Shown in pieces: positions 9,051-17,429 of a stretch of DNA of 64,000 nucleotides. The notes below the pieces were generated by a model, which ran no database searches, had not been told where the DNA came from, and saw only the letters and a list, made by a program, of their open reading frames with translations. The translations under genes were made by a program, and so were the position numbers. Source of the DNA: Thalassotalea sp. HSM 43 (lineage in GTDB: Bacteria > Pseudomonadota > Gammaproteobacteria > Enterobacterales > Alteromonadaceae); NCBI RefSeq assembly GCF_004752005.1, contig NZ_CP038493.1, forward strand, positions 3,744,302-3,808,301, in the 5' to 3' direction. Position 1 is the first letter of the stretch; each line of letters opens with the position of its first letter.

Positions 9051-10031
9051 TTATTTGTCTTGCGACAAGCTGTACACGTATGCGCTTACAACGCGGATTT
9101 TGTCTTCACCTAGAATATGTTTCCAGGCTGGCATTACACCGGCACGACCATTGCGGATTGATTCTTGAACCGCACGTTCGCTACCACCGTATAACCAAAT
9201 ACCATCGTTCAAACGAGGAGCACCTAGGGCGATGCCCATTTCGTCAGAACCTTCACCGTTAGCACCGTGACATGCGGCACACATTGCGAATTTATCTTTA
9301 CCGGCTGCGGCAAGATCGGCATCAACTTTATCGGCGCGTTCTGGGTTAAGGCTAAGTACATAAGCTGCAACTTCCTTAACGCCTTGTTCACCACCAACCA
9401 TGGTTTCCCAAGCAATCATACCTTTGGCTGTGCGGCCATATAATAATGAGTGCTCGATATCGGCAGGGGTGCCACCGTATAACCAGTCTTTGTCGGTTAG
9501 GTTAGGGAAGCCGGTTGTACCTTTGGCGTCCGAACCGTGACATTGTGAACAGTTTTGTAAAAACAAACGCTGACCAATTTTTAATGCGTCTTTATCTTGC
9601 GCCAAGGTTGCAATATCCTGGCTGGCGTATTTCGCAAAAATTGGACCGAATCGCTCATCTGCAGCGGCAACTTCACGGTCATACTGAACCGCAAAACCTG
9701 CTTCTTTAGACGTGGCGTTTTGCATTTTTGAATCTTCAAGGCTGGTTACGTTCTGGTTTGAGCTTTTCCAGCCCAATAAACCTTGGAAGTTACCTAAACC
9801 TGGGTACAGTGCCAAATAGCCGAAACCCCAGATAATAGTTACCAAGAAGAACGTACTCCACCACTTAGGTAGTGGGTTGTTTAATTCCTGAATACCGTCA
9901 AACTCATGATCCATTGGCTCACCTTCTGGTACGCCGGCGAAGTTTGTTAAACACCAACGTAACAGAATCCAGCAACCAACCAAGGTTCCTAAGGTTAGAA
10001 CGATTATCCATGCACTCCAGAAGCTAGACAT
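9051..10031 (-). CDS. ccoP: cbb3-type cytochrome c oxidase subunit III, dihaem CcoP
   Basis: 326 residues. Two N-terminal membrane helices (about 5-27 and 57-78) anchor a periplasmic part with two class I cytochrome c domains; haem motifs are CSQCH (161-165) and CAACH (251-255). CcoP takes electrons from soluble cytochrome c and passes them to CcoO. The start ATG overlaps the last 8 bases of ccoQ, and the upstream GGAG inside ccoQ serves as its ribosome site. Methionine ligands are plausible at M205 (AKGMIAWE) and in GVMPAWKH. Length and architecture are normal. Confidence 0.96.
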   Translation of the reverse strand: MSSFWSAWIIVLTLGTLVGCWILLRWCLTNFAGVPEGEPMDHEFDGIQELNNPLPKWWSTFFLVTIIWGFGYLALYPGLGNFQGLLGWKSSNQNVTSLEDSKMQNATSKEAGFAVQYDREVAAADERFGPIFAKYASQDIATLAQDKDALKIGQRLFLQNCSQCHGSDAKGTTGFPNLTDKDWLYGGTPADIEHSLLYGRTAKGMIAWETMVGGEQGVKEVAAYVLSLNPERADKVDADLAAAGKDKFAMCAACHGANGEGSDEMGIALGAPRLNDGIWLYGGSERAVQESIRNGRAGVMPAWKHILGEDKIRVVSAYVYSLSQDK

Positions 10032-10203
10032 TATTATTAGTCTCCTGTTTCTCTTTCACCTGATCTTTTTCGTCGTCGAATATAGAATTAGCGGCTTCAT
10101 CAAATGATGATTTACGTCTCTTGTTGTATGCCCACAACACAATGATGATGAACATTACAAAAATTAGAACGGTAAATATGCCTCGAATAGTGCCTATATC
10201 CAT
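10024..10203 (-). CDS. ccoQ: cbb3-type cytochrome c oxidase subunit CcoQ
   Basis: A 59-codon frame read directly from the minus strand: it begins MDIGTIRGIFTVLIFVMFII, has one membrane helix (about 8-25), the basic stop-transfer NKRRK (27-31), and the acidic segment FDEAANSIFDDE (34-45) typical of CcoQ/FixQ. It ends in TAG at 10024-10026, overlapping the ccoP start (ATGTCTAG). It lies 2 bp after the ccoO stop. CcoQ is a small single-helix subunit that stabilises or tunes the oxidase. The gene is easily missed because of its length. Confidence 0.92.
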   Translation of the reverse strand: MDIGTIRGIFTVLIFVMFIIIVLWAYNKRRKSSFDEAANSIFDDEKDQVKEKQETNNNV

Positions 10204-10205
10204 AA

Positions 10206-10877
10206 TTATTTCAACGCGTGACCAAGAGATTGTAAATAAGCGATAAGGGCGTCCATCTCAGTTAGACTAGCCTTACCAGTAATACTTTTTGTCGTGGCAA
10301 ACTCTTTACCTGCATTTTGGATGTCCTCAGCCGAGTAAAGTGGGATGGCGTTACCATTCTCATCTTTGTGGCTGCGGTTTTTGGTTAAGTTGTTAAACAA
10401 CTTCATCTTATCTGCAGACAGTTTATTGCTGATTGGTGTTTCAGCTAACCATTTGTATGACGGCATGTTTGACTCAGGAACCACTGAACGTGGGTCCATT
10501 AAGTGCGCATAATGCCAATCATCAGAGTAACGACCACCAACACGAGCTAAGTCAGGACCGGTACGCTTAGAACCCCACAGGAACGGGTGTTCCCATACAG
10601 ATTCACCAGCGACAGAGTAGTGACCGTAACGTTCAGTTTCAGCACGGAATGGACGGATCATTTGTGAGTGACAGTTATTACAACCTTCACGGATGTAAAT
10701 ATCACGACCTTCCATTTCAAGCGCGGTATAAGGGCGCAAACTTTCTACTGGTTGAGTCGTCTCTTTTTGGAAGAAAAGAGGGGTGATTTCAACCAAGCCA
10801 CCAATACTGATAGCAGCAATTGTTGCGGTGAAGAACCAGCCAATGTGCTTTTCTACTTTTTCATGTTTATTTTGCAT
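10206..10877 (-). CDS. ccoO: cbb3-type cytochrome c oxidase subunit II, monohaem CcoO
   Basis: 223 residues. One membrane helix (about 11-36) anchors a periplasmic cytochrome c domain with the haem motif CNNCH (66-70) in the highly conserved [15 protein letters not shown] segment. CcoO receives electrons from CcoP and passes them to CcoN. I chose the second of two adjacent ATGs (10877) because AAGGAG then lies about 6 bp upstream; the ATG at 10880 is only 3 bp from it. The gene follows ccoN by about 10 bp. All expected features are intact. Confidence 0.96.
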   Translation of the reverse strand: MQNKHEKVEKHIGWFFTATIAAISIGGLVEITPLFFQKETTQPVESLRPYTALEMEGRDIYIREGCNNCHSQMIRPFRAETERYGHYSVAGESVWEHPFLWGSKRTGPDLARVGGRYSDDWHYAHLMDPRSVVPESNMPSYKWLAETPISNKLSADKMKLFNNLTKNRSHKDENGNAIPLYSAEDIQNAGKEFATTKSITGKASLTEMDALIAYLQSLGHALK

Positions 10878-10887
10878 CATTAACTCC

Positions 10888-12312
10888 TTAGGCAATCGCT
10901 TCTTTCTGTAAACTACCGTCTTTGGCGCCGATAGTTTTGAACATGTTATAAGCCATCAATAAGAAACCAATTACTACGAAACAACCACCAACAAAACGGA
11001 TGAAGTAGAATGGGTAAGAGGCTTGTAGCGACTCAACAAAGCTGTACGTTAATGTACCGTCGGTATTAACCGCACGCCACATTAGACCTTGCATTACACC
11101 TGAAATCCACATGGCAACGATGTATAAAACGATACCGGTAGTGTGTAACCAGAAGTGCACATTGATAAGTTTGATGCTGTACATGCGGCCTTGGCCAAAC
11201 AGTACAGGGATAAGGTGATACATAGCACCTATTGATACCATAGCTACCCAACCTAGCGCACCAGAATGCACGTGACCAACGGTCCAGTCAGTGTAGTGAG
11301 ATAATGCGTTTACTGATTTGATTGCCATCATTGGGCCTTCGAAGGTAGACATACCGTAGAAAGACAATGAAACAATCAAGAAACGAAGAATTGGATCGTG
11401 GCGAAGTTTATGCCATGCACCAGATAACGTCATGATACCGTTGATCATACCACCCCAAGAAGGTAGGAATAGAACAACAGACATAACCATACCTAAGCTT
11501 TGAGTCCAGTCAGGAAGCGCTGTGTAGTGCAAGTGGTGAGGACCAGCCCAAATATAAAGAGATACAAGTGCCCAGAAGTGAACGATAGACAAACGGTATG
11601 AGTAAACCGGACGCTCAGCTTGCTTTGGAACAAAGTAGTACATCATACCCAGGAAGCCAGCAGTCAGTAGGAAACCTACGGCATTATGACCATACCACCA
11701 CTGCATCATCGCATCGATAGCACCTGAGTAAATTGAATAAGATTTGGTTAACGTCAATGGAATCGCCATTGAGTTACCGATATGCAAAACAGCAACGGTT
11801 AGAATGAATCCACCGAAGAACCAGTTTGCAACATAAATGTGGGACGTTTTACGTTTATACAAAGTACCGAAGAAGACAATGATATACGAAACCCAAACCA
11901 GGGTTATAAGAATATCGATTGGCCATTCCAGCTCAGCATACTCTTTGGACGAGGTAATACCCAGTGGTAAGGTGATAGCGGCAGCAACAATGATGGCTTG
12001 CCAACCCCAGAAGGTAAACGGTATTAAGGCACCGCCGAAAAGGGCAGTTTTACAGGTACGTTGTACAACATAGTACGACGTAGCGAAGAGCGCACTGGTA
12101 CCAAATGCAAAAATTACCGCATTGGTATGTAATGGACGTAAACGAGAATAAGTCAGCCAAGGCGTATCGAAGTTAAGAGCTGGCCAGATTAACTGAGCCG
12201 CGATCAAAACACCGACCAAAGTGCCGACAATACCCCAAATAACAGTCATTACAGTAAATTGGCGCACAACTTTGTAGTTGTAATCCATTTCTGTGAGATT
12301 ACTTTGACTCAT
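10888..12312 (-). CDS. ccoN: cbb3-type cytochrome c oxidase catalytic subunit I, CcoN
   Basis: 474 residues with about 12 membrane helices. Metal ligands are visible: H62 (LHTNAVIF) and H349 or H347 (GHVHSG) for the haems, H209 (WWYGHN), H259 and H260 (GPHHLHY) for CuB. Tyr319 in [11 protein letters not shown] is at the position of the helix VII tyrosine that cross-links to a CuB His in this family. CcoN reduces oxygen to water at very low oxygen levels. It is the first gene of ccoNOQP. GGAAC lies 8-9 bp before the ATG. A degenerate FNR site about 200 bp upstream fits oxygen control. Confidence 0.97.
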   Translation of the reverse strand: MSQSNLTEMDYNYKVVRQFTVMTVIWGIVGTLVGVLIAAQLIWPALNFDTPWLTYSRLRPLHTNAVIFAFGTSALFATSYYVVQRTCKTALFGGALIPFTFWGWQAIIVAAAITLPLGITSSKEYAELEWPIDILITLVWVSYIIVFFGTLYKRKTSHIYVANWFFGGFILTVAVLHIGNSMAIPLTLTKSYSIYSGAIDAMMQWWYGHNAVGFLLTAGFLGMMYYFVPKQAERPVYSYRLSIVHFWALVSLYIWAGPHHLHYTALPDWTQSLGMVMSVVLFLPSWGGMINGIMTLSGAWHKLRHDPILRFLIVSLSFYGMSTFEGPMMAIKSVNALSHYTDWTVGHVHSGALGWVAMVSIGAMYHLIPVLFGQGRMYSIKLINVHFWLHTTGIVLYIVAMWISGVMQGLMWRAVNTDGTLTYSFVESLQASYPFYFIRFVGGCFVVIGFLLMAYNMFKTIGAKDGSLQKEAIA

Positions 12313-12510
12313 ATTAAAGGTTCCACACTTATAGTTATTAAGTTGATGTGAGCGTTTAAGGTCACTAAAATCTGTGAAAACTAACGCTTTTTACCGATTT
12401 TCGTTAACCTATAGTTATAGTTCAAAAAAAACAACACACGCATATAGTTATTTTTCGCTGGCGATAATATACATCTCTGAGGTAGATGTCACGTGAAGTT
12501 GTATTAAATT

Positions 12511-12524
12511 ATGACCTAGATCAA
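12511..12524 (-). promoter_or_regulatory. Degenerate FNR/EtrA site in the ccoN promoter region
   Basis: ATGACCTAGATCAA, read on the minus strand as TTGATCTAGGTCAT, has one perfect half-site and one with two mismatches. A -10-like TATTAT lies at 12464-12469 in the ccoN direction. The site is in the divergent region with the gene at 12604 and could act on either. Confidence 0.55.
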
Positions 12525-12603
12525 GAAAATGTATTAATTTGTAATTTGAACGTAAGAACTGATTAATTTTTAACACTTTTTTATCAGTTCAATGGAGTAA
12601 AAT

Positions 12604-13050
12604 TTGCGCACTATATTTGTATCCTTAGCCATAATTGTTGTTGGCTTCGTAGTGATTTATTTACAATCACCAAATTTAACAACTCAAATCTCGCAACAAG
12701 TTGAATCTGTTTGTGATTTCCAACAAAGTCTCTGCAAAATCAGCCGGTCTAACATTGACTACGTGTTAGACGCTGATCCTAAGGTCATTAAATCTGAAAC
12801 CGAGGTTCAGTTTCGACTGTCATCAGCGGCTTTTGCAGATGATGTGTCGATAACCGGGCACCTCGAAGGTAAAACCATGTATATGGGCAAAATTCCACTG
12901 TTTTTCAATTATCAAAATGGTGCTTTTGTCGCCGATACCATGATCGGTGCCTGTACCGAAGACAGTATGGTTTGGATGATGATCGTCAAAGTCGATGACG
13001 GCCAAGGAAATGTCACTGCCTTTAGCTTTGATTTCACCAGTTATCAATAA
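12604..13050 (+). CDS. Membrane-anchored small protein divergent from ccoN, function unknown
   Basis: 148 residues starting at TTG with GGAG about 7 bp upstream. An N-terminal helix (about 3-20) acts as anchor; the rest should be periplasmic, with two early Cys (SVCDFQQSLCK, 36-44) and a beta-rich domain holding EGKTMYMGKIPLFF and GACTEDSMVWMM. The Met- and Cys-rich end resembles copper-handling or FixH-like Ig-fold proteins in style only. It is divergently placed from ccoN over a shared control region containing a FNR-like site, so a role with the oxidase is possible. I do not recognise a named family. A terminator follows. Confidence 0.75.
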   Translation: MRTIFVSLAIIVVGFVVIYLQSPNLTTQISQQVESVCDFQQSLCKISRSNIDYVLDADPKVIKSETEVQFRLSSAAFADDVSITGHLEGKTMYMGKIPLFFNYQNGAFVADTMIGACTEDSMVWMMIVKVDDGQGNVTAFSFDFTSYQ

Positions 13051-13420
13051 GTTATTATTTCTTGCCTGTCTAACACGGGTTAAATGTTGCTGAAAAAAAA
13101 GCCCGTAGTCGCGGGCTTTTTTATTGTCGTGTTAGTGACTAACCCATAGCGATTTTGATATCTGCTCATTGTTCTGCAACAACGTCACAGCACGTTTAAT
13201 AAAGCGTTACGTTTTCCATTCGATGATAAATCGTGTGTTTAATCTGTTTATAGGTATTAGCCCAATGAATACGCGGCATAAGTAGAGATGATGTACGTTA
13301 ACGGTGAAAACATTTTGCCAACACAATGAAACAGTAATGTGCCAATGTGTCGTTTATCTTAACCGAATCCAACATAAATTATACAGACAATAGCAAGTTG
13401 AGTAGGGTGATATACAAACC
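13051..13420. other. Intergenic region with one terminator
   Basis: 370 bp. Apart from the terminator at 13094-13122 I see no gene, RNA or repeat. It must hold the promoter of the small lipoprotein gene, but no clear hexamers stand out. Confidence 0.5.
13094..13122 (+). terminator. Intrinsic terminator
   Basis: AAAAAAGCCCG and CGGGCTTTTTT form an 11-bp stem with a 6-nt loop, 43 bp past the stop of the gene at 12604. The A- and T-runs make it usable on both strands. Confidence 0.88.
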
Positions 13421-13666
13421 ATGAAGAAACTAATAACAACATCAGTAACGATTGCCGCATTATCTGGTTGTGTAAGTACGGACAACCAAACCGCAACACG
13501 AGATGTAGCAGGTAAGTCGGACGTAGTAGAAATACAAAATACTGGCACCCAGATTCAAGCCGGTGCTGTGATATGTGCATACGGTTACAAAGGCACCACA
13601 TTTTATAAACCGTCACGTAATTCACATTGCGATAAGTGGATGGAAGTCAGACGAGATGCGCATTAG
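13421..13666 (+). CDS. Small predicted lipoprotein
   Basis: 81 residues. The N-terminus MKKLITTSVTIAALSGC is a lipoprotein signal with lipobox LSGC, so C17 would be lipidated. The mature part is short, polar, has two further Cys (ICAYGYKG and SHCDKW) and a YKPSRNSHCDKW segment near the end. The start ATG has only a weak GGGTG about 12 bp upstream. It is monocistronic: a terminator follows and the next gene has its own leader. I do not recognise the family; similar tiny lipoproteins are common in marine gammaproteobacteria. Confidence 0.65.
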   Translation: MKKLITTSVTIAALSGCVSTDNQTATRDVAGKSDVVEIQNTGTQIQAGAVICAYGYKGTTFYKPSRNSHCDKWMEVRRDAH

Positions 13667-13746
13667 CCACGCACTCGCTAGTTTTTAAATACGCTGTGTT
13701 GCTAAAGAACAATGACAAGACAGCAATTATTTAGATAAAACCAACA

Positions 13747-13771
13747 AGAGAGCACGACGCTCTCTTTTTTT
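13747..13771 (+). terminator. Intrinsic terminator
   Basis: AGAGAGC, loop ACGAC, GCTCTCT followed by TTTTT. It lies about 80 bp past the small lipoprotein gene and 55 bp before the LysE-family gene. Confidence 0.82.
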
Positions 13772-13825
13772 ATCCTGCATATTGAAGTACTCTACGCAGC
13801 AACTTTAAGGTATATGGTTTAACTG

Positions 13826-14443
13826 ATGGCTGACTACGCTTTATTAGCGGTATTTATTCCGACATTTTTCTTTGTCTCAATCACTCCTGGTATGTGTATG
13901 ACCCTAGCACTTGTGCTTGGTATGTCTGTTGGTGTGCGCAGAACCTTATGGATGATGGTGGGAGAGCTGATAGGTGTGGCTACAGTTGCTATCGCAGCTG
14001 TGGTAGGGGTTGCGTCGGTTATGCTTAAGTACCCTGATGTTTTCAATGTATTCAAGTATGTTGGTGGCGCGTACCTTATTTATCTTGGTTCACAGATGTG
14101 GCTATCAAAAGGAAAGATGGCAATCGATACCAATGCCGATACCGATGTAAGTAGGGCTGCGTTGTTTACTCAGGGGTTACTTACCGCCATATCAAATCCC
14201 AAAGGCTGGGGATTTATGGTTGCGTTATTACCACCTTTTATTAACACCGAATATGATATGGCACCACAAATGGTGATGTTAATTTCAATCATCTTGGTAT
14301 CAGAGTTTATCTGTATGATGATATATGCAACAGGTGGTAAAGCACTAAGTACCTTTTTATCAAAAGGTAGCAATGTGCGGATGATGAATAAAATATCTGG
14401 CACGCTTATGGCGGCGGTAGGGGTATGGTTAGCTCTAGGCTAA
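13826..14443 (+). CDS. LysE/RhtB-family amino-acid exporter
   Basis: 205 residues with about six membrane helices. The family signature is present at the N-terminus (FVSITPGMCMTLAL, about 16-29) along with the later VGGAYLIYLGSQMW (76-89) and ISNPKGWGFM segments. LysE/RhtB proteins export amino acids or their derivatives across the inner membrane. The substrate cannot be told from sequence. The gene stands alone between a terminator and a repeat-containing spacer, with no adjacent LysR-type regulator, which many lysE genes have. Confidence 0.85.
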   Translation: MADYALLAVFIPTFFFVSITPGMCMTLALVLGMSVGVRRTLWMMVGELIGVATVAIAAVVGVASVMLKYPDVFNVFKYVGGAYLIYLGSQMWLSKGKMAIDTNADTDVSRAALFTQGLLTAISNPKGWGFMVALLPPFINTEYDMAPQMVMLISIILVSEFICMMIYATGGKALSTFLSKGSNVRMMNKISGTLMAAVGVWLALG

Positions 14444-14468
14444 TTGTTGTTTTAGTTGCTCTATTAAT

Positions 14469-14510
14469 GGTTCTTTTATTGGTTCTTTTATTGGTTCTTT
14501 TATTGGTTCT
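14469..14510. repeat. 12-bp tandem repeat (GGTTCTTTTATT), 3.5 copies
   Basis: Three identical 12-mers at 14469-14504 and a partial fourth (GGTTCT). They lie just past the stop of the LysE-family gene, in noncoding DNA. Confidence 0.9.
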
Positions 14511-14645
14511 CTTGATTGTTAAAGCATACCGTTTACCTAAACAGTTACCTTTTGTAGCGACTTTATATTGCTAAATCATACCGCCTTGCACTAACGTCAT
14601 GCCCTAACGCAGATCTCTTCAATCAGCACGACAGACATCATACCA

Positions 14646-15662
14646 TCACAGTACAGGTCGAGTTTCGCCGATTGCCATCGAGGTAAAGTTAATGTCTTCG
14701 CCTTTATTGGTGAGCTTTTCTAAAGTTTGCATCGGCTCTAATAATGGCTCTGCCGTTAGCGGGTAGGTGCCCCAATGCATGCCAATACTGTGTTCGGCAC
14801 CAATATCATGATGAATTTGTACCGCTTCTTCCACATTGACATGATATAGCTGCATAAAGTCACGCGGTGCGTAAGCGCCAATTGGGATCAAGCCAAGATT
14901 TATGTTGGTCGCGTGCTTACCGATATCTTTAAAGTCTTTGTCGTTGTAGCCGGTATCACCAGCAAACCAAATGGTAAAATCGTTTATGCTAATCAACCAA
15001 CTCGCCCAATGGGTTTTATTACGATCAAACAAGCCGCGGCTCGACCAATGTTGACTTGGTGTGGCGGTAATATTGGTTTGCTCGTTAAAGCGGTGTTTTT
15101 GCCACCAAGCCATTTCCGTCACCTTGTTGTCTTCAATGCCTAAATCAACAAACCAAGCTTTAAGACCTTTGGGAACAAAATAATGTGGTTTAGAGCCGAG
15201 CTGAGCGATACTGTCTTCATCCAAATGGTCGTAATGGTTATGAGAAATGATGACAAAATCAACATTGGGTAGTTGATCTATTGCTATCGGCGCTTTGCTT
15301 AGACGTTTGGGTCCGGCAAACGATACCGGTGATGCTCTTTCTGAAAATATTGGGTCGGTAAGTATGGTAACACCATCGATTTGCAGCAAGAACGTCGAAT
15401 GACCCAACCAAGTGACTTGTCTTTGTGTCACTTGATTTAGTGCCTGTTTATCTATGTCGGTACTTGGAACCAAATCTTTAAAGGGCGCTGGATCGTTCCA
15501 TTCATCATCGCCGAACAGGCGCATCGAGACAAAGTCCCAAAACGATTTTTGCGAATGGGTCACATGATTATTGCTGTAAACAACCGCTTCGTCATCCGAG
15601 CTACTGACGCTTGCACAAGCCACAGTAAATATGACGAGGGCGGCGATAACAAGTTTTTTCAT
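14646..15662 (-). CDS. Metallo-beta-lactamase-fold hydrolase, NAPE-PLD/UlaG-like, predicted lipoprotein
   Basis: 338 residues. The N-terminus has a lipoprotein-like signal with Cys at 16 (FTVACAS; the -3 position is Thr, so the lipobox is weak). The metal site is clear: HNHYDH (141-146), with WLGHST before it and FAGDTGYN and MHWGTYPL after it. The closest style is the NAPE-PLD-like branch, which includes phosphodiesterases and lactonases. The substrate is unknown; membrane attachment fits a lipid-like substrate. It is transcribed alone and convergent with the LysE gene. Confidence 0.8.
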   Translation of the reverse strand: MKKLVIAALVIFTVACASVSSSDDEAVVYSNNHVTHSQKSFWDFVSMRLFGDDEWNDPAPFKDLVPSTDIDKQALNQVTQRQVTWLGHSTFLLQIDGVTILTDPIFSERASPVSFAGPKRLSKAPIAIDQLPNVDFVIISHNHYDHLDEDSIAQLGSKPHYFVPKGLKAWFVDLGIEDNKVTEMAWWQKHRFNEQTNITATPSQHWSSRGLFDRNKTHWASWLISINDFTIWFAGDTGYNDKDFKDIGKHATNINLGLIPIGAYAPRDFMQLYHVNVEEAVQIHHDIGAEHSIGMHWGTYPLTAEPLLEPMQTLEKLTNKGEDINFTSMAIGETRPVL

Positions 15663-15795
15663 AATCTAAATGTCGTCAATGTTTTTTCGTTATAAGGCGT
15701 TAAATATACATTGGTTTATATACAGTGATAAATGATTCTTGGATTTTAAATGATTCAAAAAATACCTAGCGATAATGACTGTCAATCATAATTGC

Positions 15796-16338
15796 TTAGC
15801 AAGGAGTACATCCATCCGGCTTCTTATGGCAATCGATAGCATTGCCATGGCGATCTAATTCAAATTGGCAACACTGTTCAAACAGCATTTTTAATCTTTT
15901 ACGGCCAATTTGGATACGAGATTTCAGTGTTGAATAACCAATACCTTTTGTTTCGGCAAGATGCTTTTGTGCTACCCCTTGAATATCCACCAACCAGAGC
16001 AGTTCCGCCGTGTCTGGCTCTAAACAGTCAATAAACGGTTTAATGCATTTTGCCAGTTGGTGTTCGGTTTCATCATCATCTTCATACCAAAGGTCGGCGG
16101 CGTTTAGTTGTTTGTGTTTTGCCTGTTGGCGATAAAAATCAGTGATGGTATTACTTGCGATTTGCATCAGCCAAGGTTTGACGCTGCTGGCGTCATTCAA
16201 CTGTGATAGATTTTTGTGCACCTTTATTAAAATGGTTTGCAATAAATCGTCAACATCCTGCGGATTGTTGATTTTTGAGGACAAAAATTTATGCAGAAGG
16301 CTGCGGTATTGTTGCCAAATATCTTCAATGTTCATCAT
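15796..16338 (-). CDS. sigZ: RNA polymerase sigma-70 family factor, SigZ-like (ECF)
   Basis: 180 residues. Region 2 is at about 5-75 (DVDDLLQTILIKVHKNL, PWLMQIASNTITDFYR) and region 4 at about 105-160 (GVAQKHLAETKGIGYSTLKSRIQIGRKRLK). The C-terminal extension is Cys-rich: CC in FEQCCQFELDRHGN, C at 169 and a final GCTPC. As far as I recall, the tail with FELDRxGN and Cys pairs is typical of SigZ proteins, and it could bind metal or respond to redox. No anti-sigma gene is adjacent. Start: two adjacent ATGs without a strong ribosome site. An inverted repeat (GTAACC-N13-GGTTAC, 16385-16409) lies upstream. Confidence 0.82.
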   Translation of the reverse strand: MMNIEDIWQQYRSLLHKFLSSKINNPQDVDDLLQTILIKVHKNLSQLNDASSVKPWLMQIASNTITDFYRQQAKHKQLNAADLWYEDDDETEHQLAKCIKPFIDCLEPDTAELLWLVDIQGVAQKHLAETKGIGYSTLKSRIQIGRKRLKMLFEQCCQFELDRHGNAIDCHKKPDGCTPC

Positions 16339-16432
16339 ACGACTTAATATAGTGGGCTAGGGAAGTAAAGACCATGAAATTAGCGTAACCCAATGTATAT
16401 CATGGTTACTACGCATCTTGCTGGTTAGGGTA

Positions 16433-16454
16433 AACGCGCTAATTTAAGCGCGTT
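16433..16454 (-). other. Hairpin between the GST-like gene and sigZ
   Basis: AACGCGCT and AGCGCGTT form a perfect 8-bp stem with loop AATTTA, about 20 bp past the GST stop. There is no T-run, so termination would be weak; it may attenuate read-through into sigZ. Confidence 0.5.
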
Positions 16455-16474
16455 AACTTAAGCGCTATTGCGGA

Positions 16475-17176
16475 TCAACAACAACTGCTTGTTTGGCAAG
16501 GTGCGCCTACCGTAGTGCAATCAGTAAAGCCATTTCCTAACCAAGTGGTGTTGGATAAATAAAATTCTCTAAACGCAGATTCAAAGTCGTCTGCGACGGA
16601 TTCTATGGTTATTGCGCTGTTAACGATTCGTTGTTGCCATGCTTTAACGTTTGGTAGCTTGTTAAAAAAATCGTAACCAGTGTGAGTTTCAATAATATGG
16701 GCACGATGTAATAACGGTAACCAGGCAATATCCACTAATGACATATGGTTGCCTTTAAAAAATCCAGTGCCGGTCAACTGCTGTTCTATTTTGGCAAATG
16801 CGGACATTAGCTTGTCGTTACGCTCACTAAAGGTTGTTTGATCTTTGCTGCGCATTACCGAGCATTGCGTCAAATAATGCTTGGTTGCTAAATAGCTCCA
16901 GGCTCTATCGAGTGCTTTTTGTTCGAAACTGACATTACTTTCAAGTGCTGGGTACGCTTCTTCGATGTATTCAATAATGGCGTCAGACTCAAATAAGGCG
17001 CTGCCGTTGTCAGTAACTAATAATGGTACTTGACCGTTAGGCGATACTTGCAAAAACCATTGCGGCTTGTTTTTTAAACTTATGTACTCAACCTCAAATG
17101 GAATATTTTTGGCTGCTAACAATGCTGTTACTCGCTGTACAAAAGGGCATATCTTAAAACTTACTACTTTAATCAT
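16475..17176 (-). CDS. Glutathione S-transferase family protein with a cysteine-rich tail
   Basis: 233 residues. The N-terminal thioredoxin-like domain has FKICPFVQRV (7-16, with Cys in the active-site position), the cis-Pro segment NGQVPLLV and ESDAIIEYIEE (63-73); a helical GST C-domain follows to about 200. Odd: the last 30 residues hold five Cys (DCTTVGAPCQTSSCC), not part of a normal GST fold. The gene is 136 bp upstream of sigZ on the same strand, and SigZ also has a Cys-rich tail. This suggests a joint thiol or metal function, but that is inference. Confidence 0.82.
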   Translation of the reverse strand: MIKVVSFKICPFVQRVTALLAAKNIPFEVEYISLKNKPQWFLQVSPNGQVPLLVTDNGSALFESDAIIEYIEEAYPALESNVSFEQKALDRAWSYLATKHYLTQCSVMRSKDQTTFSERNDKLMSAFAKIEQQLTGTGFFKGNHMSLVDIAWLPLLHRAHIIETHTGYDFFNKLPNVKAWQQRIVNSAITIESVADDFESAFREFYLSNTTWLGNGFTDCTTVGAPCQTSSCC

Positions 17177-17429
17177 TTACATACCTATTCAATTAATTGA
17201 TTGTCACCCTATAAGACGCAGGCTAAATGCAAAAGACGAAGGTTTGCTAAATTAATGTCAAAAAATTTTGGTTTTGGTTTAAGGCACAGATAACAAATTA
17301 AAGTAGAAAGCAACGTTAAGTCGGCCGCAACTAAGGAAAAAGCGCTTTACCGATGGGATTATCGCTGCGTGTGGCAAGCAATATATAAACAAATGATTGT
17401 TATGTACTTAGTCAGATAGCAACTCGCTA

